DNA from: Cladobotryum mycophilum
Taxonomy: Eukaryota > Ascomycota > Sordariomycetes > Hypocreales > Hypocreaceae
Direction: 5' to 3'
Length of the DNA stretch: 64,000 nt
Assembly (NCBI GenBank): GCA_036429605.1
Contig: CM071591.1
Coordinates: forward strand, 4,092,001 to 4,156,000
Notes under the pieces: model-generated
Seen by the model: only the letters and a program-made list of their open reading frames with translations
Told to the model about the DNA's origin: nothing
The model's database searches: none
Part shown: positions 1 through 11,345 of the stretch, in pieces
Layout: each line of letters begins with the position of its first letter
Position numbering within the stretch: position 1 is the first letter of the stretch
Made by a program: the position numbers and the translations under genes

Positions 1-986
1 TCGCTCTTGTGTCGCAGCCAGCCCTCCAACAGTGTCACCATAGGTCTACGAAGAGAGGGATCCTCCTCTGCTAGCTGAGCGGCGAGTCGAACTAACATGA
101 TGATGGCAGCGGGGCTCTTGATAGCTCCTTGGACGCTGAATTGCTGGACCATCTTAACCAGGGCCATGCGATCGTGCATGCGCATTTGATATAGCAAACC
201 GATGGCGTGGTATTGCGTCATTGTCGAGTTGTTGATGGGCATCTGATTACCCCCGCCAAAGCCCAGAGTGAACCCGCCGCCAGATTTGGTCGAAGCAGCC
301 GCCTCCTGAGTCTCGCTCTGCCACCGGCGGACAACATCTCTAGCGATCGGGAGAAGGTGATACGACGATACGAGCGCGGCTGATGATACTGACGGATTCT
401 TGTCGACGATTGCTGTTTTCATGACTCGCTCAATCGATTGGACGGTTGTCGCCTGCGGTATTGTTAGCATCCCGCGGTGAAGCTTCAGTAGTTCGTCCTC
501 GGTCCACCCACATCAATGATACGGCACAAAGCTCGAATAGCATTGGGCCTGTAAATCGTCTCGCTGCCGCCGCCAGTATCCTTCATGATTGTGCTGGTAA
601 CCATAATAATATCCTCGGCGGAATTGGCCAACTCCTTGATCACAAGGTGGACCATTTGTCGTAGGCTGGCATCTTTGTTCTGGAACAACTTTGAAATACC
701 GAAGAAAAGAGTCGTAGCTTCATTGGTGGGAAACTTTTCGCCGGTATATAAAAGAAGTGCGATCTTGGTTAAGAGAATGCGACATCGTCGTGGTTGAATG
801 GGAGAGCTGTTAAAGAGCCGTGCTGTCCTCCGAATTAGTTAACTGGACAGGACAGTGGGGGGAGGGATGGAAGATGAATGCAGAACCAGGGCCCATTGCG
901 ACTAACTTACCCTCTTGAAAGACTTGGGTACGATCCACCTTGACCAGCCCCAGGTCGGCATCATCGTCCTTTTTGCCGTAGCTCAT
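1..986 (-). CDS. sec21: Coatomer subunit gamma (gamma-COP, Sec21), N-terminal part, cut by window edge
   Basis: COPI coat subunit of Golgi-to-ER retrograde vesicles; the adaptin-like N-terminal solenoid is what is visible here. Exons on the minus strand: 911-986 (start MSYGKKDDDADLGLVK), 512-822 and 1-452, with GT-AG introns of 88 and 59 bases that join in phase. The translated segment matches gamma-COP closely: LLYTGEKF, ATTLFFGISKLFQNKD, IYRPNAIRALCRIID, and after the second intron ATTVQSIERVMKTAIVDKN and SYHLLPIARDVVRRW. About 279 residues are present of roughly 900 in the family, so the C-terminal appendage lies beyond base 1. It is divergent from atp12 across a spacer of about 970 bases. 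Essential housekeeping gene; no frame defects seen. Confidence 0.95.
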
Positions 987-1960
987 GTTGGGCGATTTGG
1001 TCGTGGGGAGGTTATGGTGACTTGCGACCAGGTGGTTTGACCGAGTCCATCAAGAACCACCACGTTGACACGTTAGGCTCAGGGATGGGGGCGATCGTGC
1101 ATAGTCACGTGATGTACCCAGTATTTGGGGACACTTGGGAGCTTAGGAGATGCATATCTGGCTTCTCCGAAGATTGCCCGTGTAAGTTGAGCTCGAGTTT
1201 GTGTAACACAGGCAACTTTGGTTATTCATTACATCATTGTAAGGTACATTTATGAGGATGAAAATGAGAAAAAATGTCTGATGTGAATTGGTAATGAGCA
1301 TTCGAATGTCACATCACCAACTCGCTCTCATGATCGATGTGGTATGTTCTGCTTAACAGCTAGAGAACCAATTGTTACTTAATTTTGTTAGTCTATTTCT
1401 GAACTATATATACTTGGATAATCCCTTTCTTTAATTAAATTAAATACAATTATCCATCCTTTGCCTGGAAGTGGATAGAATTAGCTATGCGACTTGGCGA
1501 CCTCGCAAAGTGCAGATGAGGGACGGATTGGACCCTGCTGGTGGCGTCCAAGTATCGCGGTACCTTGGCCATACAAAGCTGCTGACTCGTGCAGATCATT
1601 CTCAGAATGCATCGCATCTGTCTCAGCCAACAATTACATCAATAGCAATGTATAATTCTTGGCCATTACTAGTACAATTCCCCTATAAAAGCTATTTGTC
1701 GTCTCCATAATTACCCCGTGAGCCATTTTGAATTGGGCTGATACCTGCAATTGCACTTTAATTCTTGAGACCGAACTTGTTGACTTATCCTCGGTGAGTG
1801 CTCTGCTCACCTATCATCGGTCAACTAAAAACCCCCCTAAACTGACATCATCCCAGCGCCGACGCAACGCCCTCACCGTGAATTTCTTTCCCATTTGTCA
1901 CAAACTGCAACCACAATTTCTTCCTCCCACCTGCAACTCAAATTTGCAGCGCACACAGCC
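987..1960. promoter_or_regulatory. Divergent spacer between sec21 and atp12
   Basis: No convincing coding sequence. AT-rich around 1380-1460 with TATATA near 1408. The stretch just before the atp12 start (about 1850-1960) is rich in C/A and pyrimidines, as often seen in fungal 5' leaders. Presumed to hold both core promoters; individual sites cannot be assigned from sequence alone. Confidence 0.5.
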
Positions 1961-3123
1961 ATGAAACCCCCTACACGAATACCGCTGCGGCTGGCGCTAC
2001 GGACTGCCAATGCCCAGGCGCATATCCGCCCTCTCCATTACACAGCTGCAAAGGCCGCCAATGTGGCGCCGATTGTCGGTACGGGCCCGCCACCAGAGGC
2101 GCCCACACCCGCTGTCAGGAATGCATATGAGCGCCTCGAGAGGCGGAAGAAGCAGGCCGAGATGCTCAAGACGGCCAAGCAAATTCGGAACGCCCAGGAT
2201 GTGAAATCGGGTGGTATGAGCACGAGATTCTGGAAAGATGTGCACGTCACCGAAGTAGATGGTGGGTGGTTTCTATGCCCCCCCCCCATTCTCCTCGCGG
2301 AACAATGCTAATGAACAATTCAGGAGCGCTGCAGGTGCATCTTGACGAACGCCCACTGAGACATCCCCAGACCAAGGCCATCATTCGCCTCCCTCTCTCG
2401 AAGCCCCATCTCGCCTCCGCATTAGCCCTCGAATGGGATATCTTGACGTCTTCGCAACAGGCTACCAAGCAGCATCTCATCCCATTGACCGGTCTGATCT
2501 GCCGAGCGATGGATATCGCCGTCGACGATGCGTCTACCACGCCCGAATCGGAAAAGATACGCACTGCCATGGCGACTACGCTACTGAGATATCTAGATAC
2601 AGATTCGCTACTATGCTGGGCGCCGCCGGCAGGACCCTATGATAGAAAAAATGATGCAGGCGAGTCCCTTCGGGATGTACAGAAAAAGACCGCCGAAGAG
2701 ACGGTTTCCTTTTTGACGACCCACGTCTGGCCCGGTATTACGATTGAGCCTGTCCTGGATGGCCATTCCATCGTGCCCCGCAAGCAGAGCGAAGGAGTTC
2801 GGGAGGTTGTGCAAGGGTGGATCATGGGCCTGGACGTTTGGGAAATCGCTGGACTGGAAAGAGCCGTACTGGCGGGCAAAAGTCTTGTGACGGCTGCGAG
2901 AATAGTGGCCGGGTGGAGCGAGGGCTCCGTGGGCACGAGCCACCTCGTACCTGCGGGCAAGTTTGGCATTCTGGAAGCGTCCAAGGCCACAAGTCTGGAG
3001 GTGGACTGGCAAGCCGAGCAGTGGGGCGAAGTGGAGGATACGCACGACGTCAACCAGGAAGATCTCAAAAGGCAGCTAGGCAGTGTGGTGCTGCTCGTTT
3101 CGGGAACCGGAAAACAGACATAG
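1961..3123 (+). CDS. atp12: Mitochondrial F1-ATPase assembly chaperone Atp12
   Basis: Chaperone that binds the F1 alpha subunit in the mitochondrial matrix before alpha/beta hexamer assembly. Exon 1 is 1961-2261 and exon 2 2324-3123; the 62-base intron has a GCTAATG branch site and ends TTCAG, joining in phase to give 366 residues. The N-terminus (MKPPTRIPLRLALRTANAQA) is Arg-rich and free of acidic residues, as expected for a matrix presequence. Family signatures: RFWKDVHV, the HLDERPLRHP segment, ALEWDILTSSQQ, HLIPLTGL, LLRYLDTDSLLCWAP, and the C-terminal GLERAVLAGKSLVTAARIV. Length agrees with fungal Atp12. The intron holds a run of nine C (2279-2287). Start chosen because it opens the presequence. 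Very likely functional. Confidence 0.95.
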
Positions 3124-3295
3124 AAAAGAAGCATGGGGATAAAGTTGAATGATATTTGGGCTAGAGGTGTACATGATAAAAATCCAGGGAAAAAATGTAT
3201 AACAACACTTGAGAGATAAAGTTATAGTACTTGCGTACCAATTTCAATTCTATACGTCGAGGCTGGTGGGTCTCATTATCATGCAGTTCATCATG

Positions 3296-6080
3296 TTATC
3301 CAAACTCCCCTGGATTCCCGAATAGTGTTGTATCTAGATTAAAGAGGGAACCCATCATCTCCATGTTGCCAAAATTCTGCAAACCGGCGCCTGAGAAGTT
3401 AAGATCGGTGTTGATATCCAGCGGCATCGAGTGCAAGATGGCATTCGCTATGTCGGTAGAAATACCCTCCTCAGGGGATGGTGGAGGATTATCTTCCTTG
3501 CCTACATAGCTAGTTAGAGCTCTTCCTCATATAGGACCGCGGACGATGGAAAGGACTAACAATCGGGGCTGGCAGAGCACACCCTGCTGTAGATGGTTTG
3601 CAGGAGCTTGAGAGATTGTTCTCCGGATTCGCTGAATGAGGCTACTTGTCCAAGGATATCCTGGCAGTGGCTCCAGGAGGTTTCGATTTGTTCTCGGTCA
3701 AGCGTAGGATGTAAGGTAGAACTTGTTCGAGCTACAATTAGAACGAGTCCTGATGTGCAGGCATCTGCATGCATTGGTTAGTGTGTTGCCAGAGTTGAAG
3801 GGACACAAAGTCTTACAAAGTGCATCCCACCACCAACCGCCTCTTGAATGGGACTGGTACGTTCGATGAATGAGCTCGAGAAGCTCCGAGGCAGCAGCCA
3901 CACATGATTTCGCGCACTGGACCCTTGTGCTCGCTACAAGAGGATCAGGCTCCGATTCCCCCGAGGTGGCACGTTCACGCTCATCTACAACAAGTTGTGT
4001 CAATAGGGGCCGCAGAAGCATGATGCGAATGTAGATGAACCTTGGAACTTGTTAGCTGATGTAAATCATGGTGAATTGAAGCATTTCACCTGGCACGAAG
4101 TACTGTTTTTTGGGTTTCCAGTATCGTTGCGTCCTCGGGGGTGAGGCTGTCCAGTATCACTTGTTTCTTCCAGCAGAGCTCCTTGGGCAGCGATGACTCA
4201 AATTTCGACAACTTCGTATGCAAGCCAATGATGGCATCTAGACTCTTATAGGCCTTGGTATTTTTAGATGCCTGGGTCGGGTCCGATCCTCTTCGATTTA
4301 GCCAGGGTTGATAGACTTGCGAGAGGATTTCCTCGAGGATGGCGCAAAGGCGAATGTGTTCGGGGAAGAAGCGGAACTTGACGCCATGGATGGAATGCCG
4401 CCCCCCTGGATGGAATCCAAGGATAACTCCTCGTCCCAGGAAGGTAGCGGTATCTGCGAGACCATTGTCGCCATGGCGGGGCGGCCATACGTCATGCTCA
4501 CGAGTCTGGGAGCTAATAGTTAGTAAGTTTATAACCAACGCTGATTAAAGCAATGAGTAACGTAGGGGCATTATATCCAGGGAACCAGAAAACGTACAAG
4601 TCCATTAGAACGCATCCGTACCAAACCCTTCTCCTGATTTCCTTTTCTATAGGCTGTTTGCTGTCCTGGCGGTGTTCTATATGAAGCCCAAGGCCCTGGG
4701 CAACTCTGCAGGCGACGCCCGTGGAATTCCAGCAACTGATCGGATATGGCGTGGCCTGCAAGGAGAGAGCAATGGTCAACAAAGTCTGCACCACGGCCAA
4801 ATTGTTTGCCTCGAGAAGATCCAGCCCAATAAAGGCCTTGGCGCGCAGGAAGAAAGTTTGTGAGGCAATGATGCGGTCAGCGGGTGGGAGATCCGAAAAG
4901 TGACAGGCGTGAGAGAACATTGCGTTGAGGGCGCAGTGGAATACAATGGTCGTGGCATCGCCTTCCTGAGTGCAGCCCAGGCCTAGGTTGTAAGGGGAGG
5001 GCGAAGTGGGTTCGCTGTTGCTCTGCCATAGGCTCTGATAGGCGCTTTCGAAGGATGGGAGGTGGAAATACGGGAACAGATAGTAGACATTTTGGCGGTA
5101 TCGGTCGAGAAGATGGTCGGCCAGGTCTCGAGGAGGAAGGGAATAGTTCTGGGCTTGGACATAGTACGCTGGATCGCGCCGTCCTTGCTGAAGATTATCT
5201 CGAGGGGCGGAAGGTCCAAACACCGACTCCTGAATAGATCCCAGAGTTCGAGATTGCGGTAGTCTCATGGACTCGAACGCTTCCTTGAGAAAGGAAGCTG
5301 CCGAAGAGCTACCGTAGAAATCCTCGGCGCTGCTGACATCGTCTTCAGCGGTTACCGTCCCCATGGCAGTGACGCTCCCCGAGCTCGGTTCATTTGGGTC
5401 AATGCTGGTCCGAGCTTGCATGCCGCTCCCCGTGCTGTGCGAGTTGGGCGAAGGGTGAAAGGCCAGCGTCGATTCCCTGGCACTCATGTCTAAATAGCTG
5501 CTGGAAGATGGAGGCGTTTCGATGCTGCTCAAGGTGGTTGTTGATAGTTGACCCAGCCGAGGATCTAGGTTTGAAGGCTGAGTATCTAGCATGTTGAAAA
5601 CATGTGATGAGCTTGATCCGCGTCCGTGAGTAGATAAACGAAGCGACTCAACGGTCCATCTCGCTGGTGCTTCTTTATCTTCCTCCGTTGCTGTGAGGCC
5701 AGGATCCAGCGGCGGGATGTCGACATTGTTGTCGGTGCAGACCTGCTCCAGCCGCCGGATTCGATCATGAAGGACCTTGATATACCTGTTGGAAGTTTGT
5801 AAGAGTCAGTCTTGTACATTTTCTTCTTTGCTTTTTTCTTTCTTTCTCGGATTTTTGTTTTTGTTTTTTTTTGCATCATTTCTTATCAAACTGACTCATC
5901 TGTACTGGCGGTGCGTGCGTTGTCCAGCTTGTAGACGCAACGCTCGAGACCTAGGGACCGTCTCTGACATGTGGAACAGATGGGTTTAACGCCATCACAG
6001 CGAGACTTTCTCTCACGACATGGCTCACAGGCGAGTGAGATCTTGCGCCGTCGAATGCGCTCTTGCCCCGCAGGAGGCAT
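3296..6080 (-). CDS. Zn(II)2Cys6 transcription factor with fungal_trans middle domain
   Basis: Nuclear DNA-binding regulator. Exons (minus): about 5906-6080, 4598-5785, 4090-4505, 3817-4040, 3561-3764 and 3296-3501. The binuclear cluster is C18-x2-C21-x6-C28-x6-C35-x2-C38-x9-C48, followed by a short coiled linker (LHDRIRRLEQ) and a fungal_trans domain (PF04082) with the family motifs CRVAQGLGLHIEHR, RRRVWYGCVLMDLLVSM and MTYGRPAMATMVSQ. The C-terminal tail is acidic and hydrophobic, a plausible activation region. Two defects: exon 1 to exon 2 does not join in phase at the most obvious sites (donor GTACAG, acceptor AACAG), though a weaker GTTTGA/ATCAAG pair does; and exon 3 changes frame near the C6 run 4401-4406, where one missing base would restore the domain. 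Next to a monooxygenase, so a pathway regulator is a fair inference. About 804 residues once repaired. Confidence 0.88.
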
Positions 6081-7166
6081 TTGAAGAAGAAGGAAGAGAA
6101 GATTAAAGAGAGGCGGGTTGGTTTCCCGAACGAGCCGCCCCTTGCTTTGTAAGTTTTCGTCGTCGTCGTCGTCGACCGTTCGTCTACATGAATGGGCATG
6201 ACGTTACTTGTATTTTTTGGTTCTTTTTGCCCTTTTCTCCGGCCGGCAGTATGACCCTCACACTAGGATGGACGAATGACAGGCCCACGGCATTTGAGCT
6301 CTGGAGTAGCTTGGTAGGTATGCAAAGTTAAAAGACATTCGGAGTACGACTCAAGTCTTACTGGTCAGAGCATATCCCCTCCCCCTTCTTGGCTTGCGCC
6401 GCCTCCTCCCCCTCGACCCGGCTAACCAATACCTAGTTGGTTGGTGGAGTCGCCGAACAGGAAAGAAAACGAAACTATTAGACAAAAGGCACACACGCAC
6501 GCACACACACACACAAGCACGCACGCACGCACACATGAAAAATAATCCGGGGTTGTGTGTGTGTGCGTGTCTGACAGAGAAAGTCTTGAAACGGCTCTCG
6601 GAGATGGGGCACGTCTTCTTCTCCTCCCAACGTCCCAAATGCCATGCCCATTCGGCCGAGTGCACCGTGCCGGAGACACTAGGGATTCCGCCCCAATCGA
6701 CCCGCCGAACTCCGTACCCCTGTTTCGATACCCTACGTCCGTCTCAAGTAGCATAAGTTTGTGGAAGGAGGAAAAAAACAGTCAAGTCTTTTAAGAACTA
6801 AAGATATATATGGGAAAATAACGCCGCACTTCTTTCAAATCTCGCGTATATAACTGGCTCATGGAGGGGGTCGATCTGAGACTTACATGGCCGGCCGGTG
6901 GTTAGCTCCCATGTTTGCATGTTGGCCGGATGTAGTACCACCTTGTCGAATCTTATCCGTCCATGGCCTGGTAACGTAACAAAAGGAACACGCCGTCAGG
7001 GTGACCTGCAGCCACAGAAGGTCGCAGAAACCAAGGTAGTTAAACCTAGAAATATTCCCGCACGTCCCCTTGACCCTCCCAGCCGGTATTGAGACAAAAG
7101 CCGTCTTGTCAACTATATCCGAGGGCCTATCCCAGATTTATGAATACAGCCTCGGCAAGTCATCGC
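6081..7166. promoter_or_regulatory. Spacer: upstream region of the Zn2Cys6 gene, downstream of the monooxygenase
   Basis: No gene recognised. Contains a CGT trinucleotide run (about 6158-6174), the CA/GT element listed separately, TATATA near 6804 and TATATAAC near 6847. Given the gene orientations the left part should hold the regulator's promoter and the right part the 3' end of the monooxygenase transcript. Confidence 0.45.
6489..6570. repeat. CA-rich tract followed by GT-rich tract (imperfect inverted microsatellite)
   Basis: A CA/GC-alternating tract at about 6489-6534 is followed after some 18 bases by a GT tract at about 6553-6570. The two are complementary, so the transcript or single strand could fold back. 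Alternating purine-pyrimidine composition also favours Z-form DNA. Nothing shows a function. Confidence 0.7.
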
Positions 7167-9095
7167 CTAGAACTTGACCGTTCTCTGCAAGTGGTATATC
7201 TGCTCCCTCAGAATAGGCAGATACTTGTCAAAGTCCCACCCCTTATTCCTTCCAGTCAGCAAAATGCCACCCGTGGCAGCAAAGGCACCGGACCACAGGA
7301 AACCCCGGAAGATTGTCGAGAGCACACCCCTCCTTCTCCGAGTCGTGTCCGCCTACACGGAGTGTTAGTTTTTCAAATCCGTCGGATGTATCATCTGGGG
7401 AAGGGAAGGGAAGGGAAGGGAAGCAAGAGGGAAAGGAAACGTAACACTCACATCATATATGAAGTGTTTGTAAATCGGGAACAAGCACGAATACCAAAAA
7501 TATGGTTGCGTGTAAGGGTAGGTCATGGAGTTGCGAGGCACTTTCCCCCTACCGGTTTGTTGTACCAGCTGTTGCATCCGGAGAAGAAGACGGTTTTTTG
7601 CAAGTCTCTCTGGATCTGCTCCACGTACTCATCCTCGGCATCTTTCTTGACATCTACCGCCGTGGCCTTGCCTTGAAGGATGGGCTTGATGAGACGCAAG
7701 GAATAGTTGATGGCGTTTTCAGCAGCCATGAGAGTCGAAGAGTGACCCGTTGCCGTATTTGGCCCTGACGCGCGAATATGTAAGCACATGAAACCACACT
7801 CATCATTTGATTGAGCCAAGCACGCTTCAACAACTCACCTAGCATTAGGAAAAAATTGGGAAAGCCGTGGATAGATGTGCTGTTGTATGCCTCGCTGCCA
7901 CCGTGCTCCTTCCAGTGCTCCTCTGCGGTCACGCCCCCTCGACCAATAATCTCAATGTTTGTGCAAAACGAGTTGGTCTCAAATCCGTTGGCTAAGACGA
8001 TCACGTCGGCCTTAGTGAACCCGTTGTCGGTTCGAACACCATCTGGCAGGACTTCGACAATACGGTCATCGGTCAAGGTAACATTATCGGCATCCAATCC
8101 CTTGAGGTAGCCGCTGTCGAAGATGCGTCGCTTACATCCAATCTCGAATTCTGGGATAAGAAGGTCATGGTACTTCTCAGGTGCTTGACTCTTCATATAT
8201 GCTTCTGCCTTTTTCCTGCGATCCTCCCGGAAAGAAGCTCCGTCCGAGGTCATGAAAAAGGCCCGGATCTCATTCTCCATGACCAGAAAGGCGGCCAACC
8301 GAACAAAGGCCTGGAATCCCGGAAGATTTCGATAGAGAGCTTGTATGAACTTGTTATTGGGGATATCAAGGGGGGAACGATCCAATGCTTGGAGCGAACG
8401 AATTGAGTCAGATGCTTCGTCTTGTTCTGAATGGCGGGGAAAATCTGTGCCGCCGTGCATCCATTACCAACTAGGGCGACATTCTTGTCTGTGAGGTCAA
8501 CATCATGTCTCCATTGCGATGAATGGAAGACGGGACCATTGAAACTGTCGATACCCTGAATGTCGGCCTTTTGTGGATGGACTAGAATGCCAGAGCCGGC
8601 GTAAAGAAACTGGGATTCGTGGACAAAGACCTTGCCCGTGTTTCCATCACGGACAAACAGCCTCCAGCGGTGACTTTCCTCAATCCACTGGCATTTCTCG
8701 ACGGTCGCCCGGAAGACCATCTTTGGGCGCAGATTATAGTCATCTGCCACCTTGTCTATGTACTGCCAGAGTTCATCGGCAGTGGCCAAGGACTTTTTCC
8801 AGGCTGGGTTAGGGGCAAAGGAGAGACTGTACAACAAACTCGGCACATCGCAAGCACATCCTATCTCCATAGTTAGCTTCCAGGAGAGTCATGTTGTTGC
8901 TAGGGAGAAGCAGCACGAACCGGGATACTGGTTTGCAAACCACGTTCCTCCCAAGTCAGAGTGACGCTCGAAAAATCGAACATCGGTAATGCCATACCAT
9001 CGTTGCAGCGAGGCGCCAAGAGCAATGGCCGAGAAGCCAGAGCCAATGCAGGCAAACTGGCTGTAGGTTGTCCCTGTTTCTGAGGATTTGGACAT
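7167..9095 (-). CDS. Baeyer-Villiger-type FAD/NADPH monooxygenase with C-terminal hydrophobic anchor
   Basis: Predicted flavoprotein inserting oxygen next to a ketone carbonyl, giving an ester or lactone. Exons (minus): 8921-9095, 7839-8860, 7452-7764, 7167-7352; all junctions are in phase. FAD site GSGFSA (18-23), then GGTW (49-52); BVMO fingerprint FNGPVFHSSQW (165-175), matching F-x-G-x3-H-x3-W; NADPH site GNGCTA (190-195). Further family blocks: VLANGFET, GFPNFFLMLG, GHSSTLMAAENAINY, SWYNKP and MTYPYTQPYFWY. The last exon encodes a hydrophobic helix (FRGFLWSGAFAATGGILLTG), suggesting membrane attachment. Two frame breaks, at G6 8370-8375 and C5 7545-7549, are each repaired by one added base; with both the protein is about 565 residues, normal for the family. 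Otherwise well conserved, so assembly error is likelier than decay. Confidence 0.9.
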
Positions 9096-11345
9096 GTTTG
9101 AGATGTTCGAAGAAGGCTTGAATTAGATTGAAACACACGGAACCCGAGCTATGAGGAGGGATAGCGTTGCATTTTTATTCGAAGCCAACCTTGGTCCGGA
9201 CCTGTTCCTACGCTCCATTCCTCCGACGGCGCAAGCTGGATACCCCCGACGTCCGCCTCTATTCACCATGACATGGGCGGCAACGTTATGAAGCAAAGGA
9301 TTGGCATAGCTTTCAAGGATAACAACTGAACAAGGTAAGGAGGGCGCGGTGCCGCAGGTGGCGTTAGGGATACGATCATGCGTGCCGTGTGTAATACCAC
9401 CACCAGAACAAGTAGGAGAACCGAGGCGTATGGAATGGGAAAAAAACCGAGAAGCTTGTGGGGTTGTCATACAAGGCAGGCAGGCCATGAGTTGATCCTT
9501 CACTACCACGATGGCGCTAAGATAGGCCGTACTACGTTATTGAACAGGCTGATTAGCGGGTAGATATGACCAAGTGCCGACATCTGGCCTCAAGTTGACC
9601 TATCAACACCTGGCAGCAATCAAAATTCTTACTCTTACGTGGTGTTTCCGTCGGTGATTTGAGTAAGTTGACTACCTGTACATTGATGCGTTGAAATCAT
9701 TGGGTAGGGTCAAGATATTGCCGCATACCGGACATTCAAGGTCACGACGGCACGGAATGTGTTTCGTGTCATGGATGTTACGTACGAGTAGCAGTGACAG
9801 GGACATGAATAATGGCAGCGTTTCGTCCAGAGAAGCATCGACCAGTCAAGTTCACCCTATCATATGCGTCGTTGACACGCTGGTTGACCTTGTACTCACA
9901 TGGCAGTGCATGGTTAGTATGCATATCTAAGACGGGGTAAGGGCTCGGTTTTGAAGCAGAAAACCTCCATGCCTATAGCAGTAAGGCCATGTATAGTTGA
10001 CATTTTTATCCAACAAACGTAACACGAGGTTTTTGTAATCTGATGAGAAAAGATAAATTGCCCGTGTTCTTGTTAAAATAAAATAAAAAGCTATCCGAGG
10101 TTATTTAGTATACCAACTTGCATACCGACTGACCCCTCTTTCTTCCTTTAACTGGCGAATTTATCCAAGAGCGGAACAGCTGGAGCCAATTCCCTCGGCG
10201 AGTTTTGTTAGCTTGACCTGTTGGAGATGGGGGAGTAATGAGGAGGAGGAGGGGTATGACTATTCCATCCGTTTGCCACAACGTCGTATGAATGTCATAT
10301 GATGGAATTGACTGCATACGAAATGATCTACCCCCTAGCTTGAGAGTCATCTTTTGAGCTCCTTTATCCTAATGAAGCTCTCCAGGACTCTCTTCCAGCT
10401 AGAGCTCCTGGAGCTTAGAGGTCAGAGCTTACCTACTTGCCAACCTGGTATTACTAGGAGGTCAGAGGTCAGAAGAAGGATTTTAGCTTCCACCTTAATG
10501 TCGCCCGGACATGTGGGGTAATGGCGGGAGCTTCTGCAAAAGAGAGGTAGATGGTACCTTTACTCTGTACGGAGTATTCCGCATCAAGACCTCATAAGTA
10601 CTAGATAGTACAGAGTACTCAGTATTAGCATTCACTCATCCAGACCTCACCTCACCTTACCTCACCTTACCTCACCTCACGTCGTACCTCGTACCTCGTA
10701 CCCAGTCACCCCTCGCTTAAGCACTAGAAAGTACCTGGGAAGGCACTACTTCCAGTTTCTTGGAACTGTACTCCGTATTAATATTACAATTCACACTGTC
10801 TTACACACATCGCTGTGATTTGAAAGAATTCGCCATCACCACCACGCATATGCATACACATTACTCCTCATCCTCACCGTCAACGTGACTGTCACTGTCA
10901 TAGTCACAGTCACACAGCCCTTGAAGGTCATTCAGGGCATTCAATTGGGACAAATTCTTGATGATACCATTTCACTGGCATCTTTTTCCGCTCTCCGTCA
11001 TATTGCCACGTGCATCTCCTCTGTTTCCTACGCACAACCTATCAACATGTGCAACGATCCTTTACAAATTTCTCTCTGTTACTATCCACCCATCCACCAC
11101 AAATCATAGAGCCCTGCCTGCATAGAACCCTTGGCAGACAGAGAAGCTATGGAAACCTGACACACTCTGCTCCGCAACCGCTGAGCAAATCCCTGCCAGT
11201 CATGCAACATAATTCCAGAAACGTACACCAAAAATATATTGCGTGTGTTGGCACTCGGAGTCGAGACTCGCTCTCTCTCTCTCTCTCTCTCTCTACTCTC
11301 GATTTGATGCTGCAGGGACGGCCCGGCGGTGCAGTGTGCATACCT
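9096..11345. other. 2.2-kb spacer upstream of the monooxygenase, no gene seen
   Basis: Short open frames only, none resembling a protein family. The right half is low-complexity: GTCAGAGGTCAGA near 10460-10470, a CTCACCTTAC tandem cluster at 10645-10705, paired TACGGAGTA motifs, and a CT dinucleotide run at about 11270-11294. It should contain the monooxygenase promoter at its left end and the 3' end of the dehydrogenase transcript at its right end. Confidence 0.5.
10568..10777. repeat. Inverted TACGGAGTA motif pair enclosing a CTCACCTTAC/CGTACCT repeat cluster
   Basis: TACGGAGTA occurs at 10568-10576 and its reverse complement TACTCCGTA at 10769-10777. Between them lie near-perfect short direct repeats of CTCACCTTAC (about 10645-10680) and of TCGTACC (about 10684-10702). 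Another copy of TACGGAGTA is at 55430-55438. The paired arrangement resembles the ends of a small non-autonomous element, but no target duplication could be confirmed by eye. Confidence 0.5.

Noticed and set aside
7545..8375. Monooxygenase as a pseudogene
   Set aside because: All cofactor motifs, splice sites and the C-terminal anchor are preserved; the only defects are two one-base homopolymer differences.
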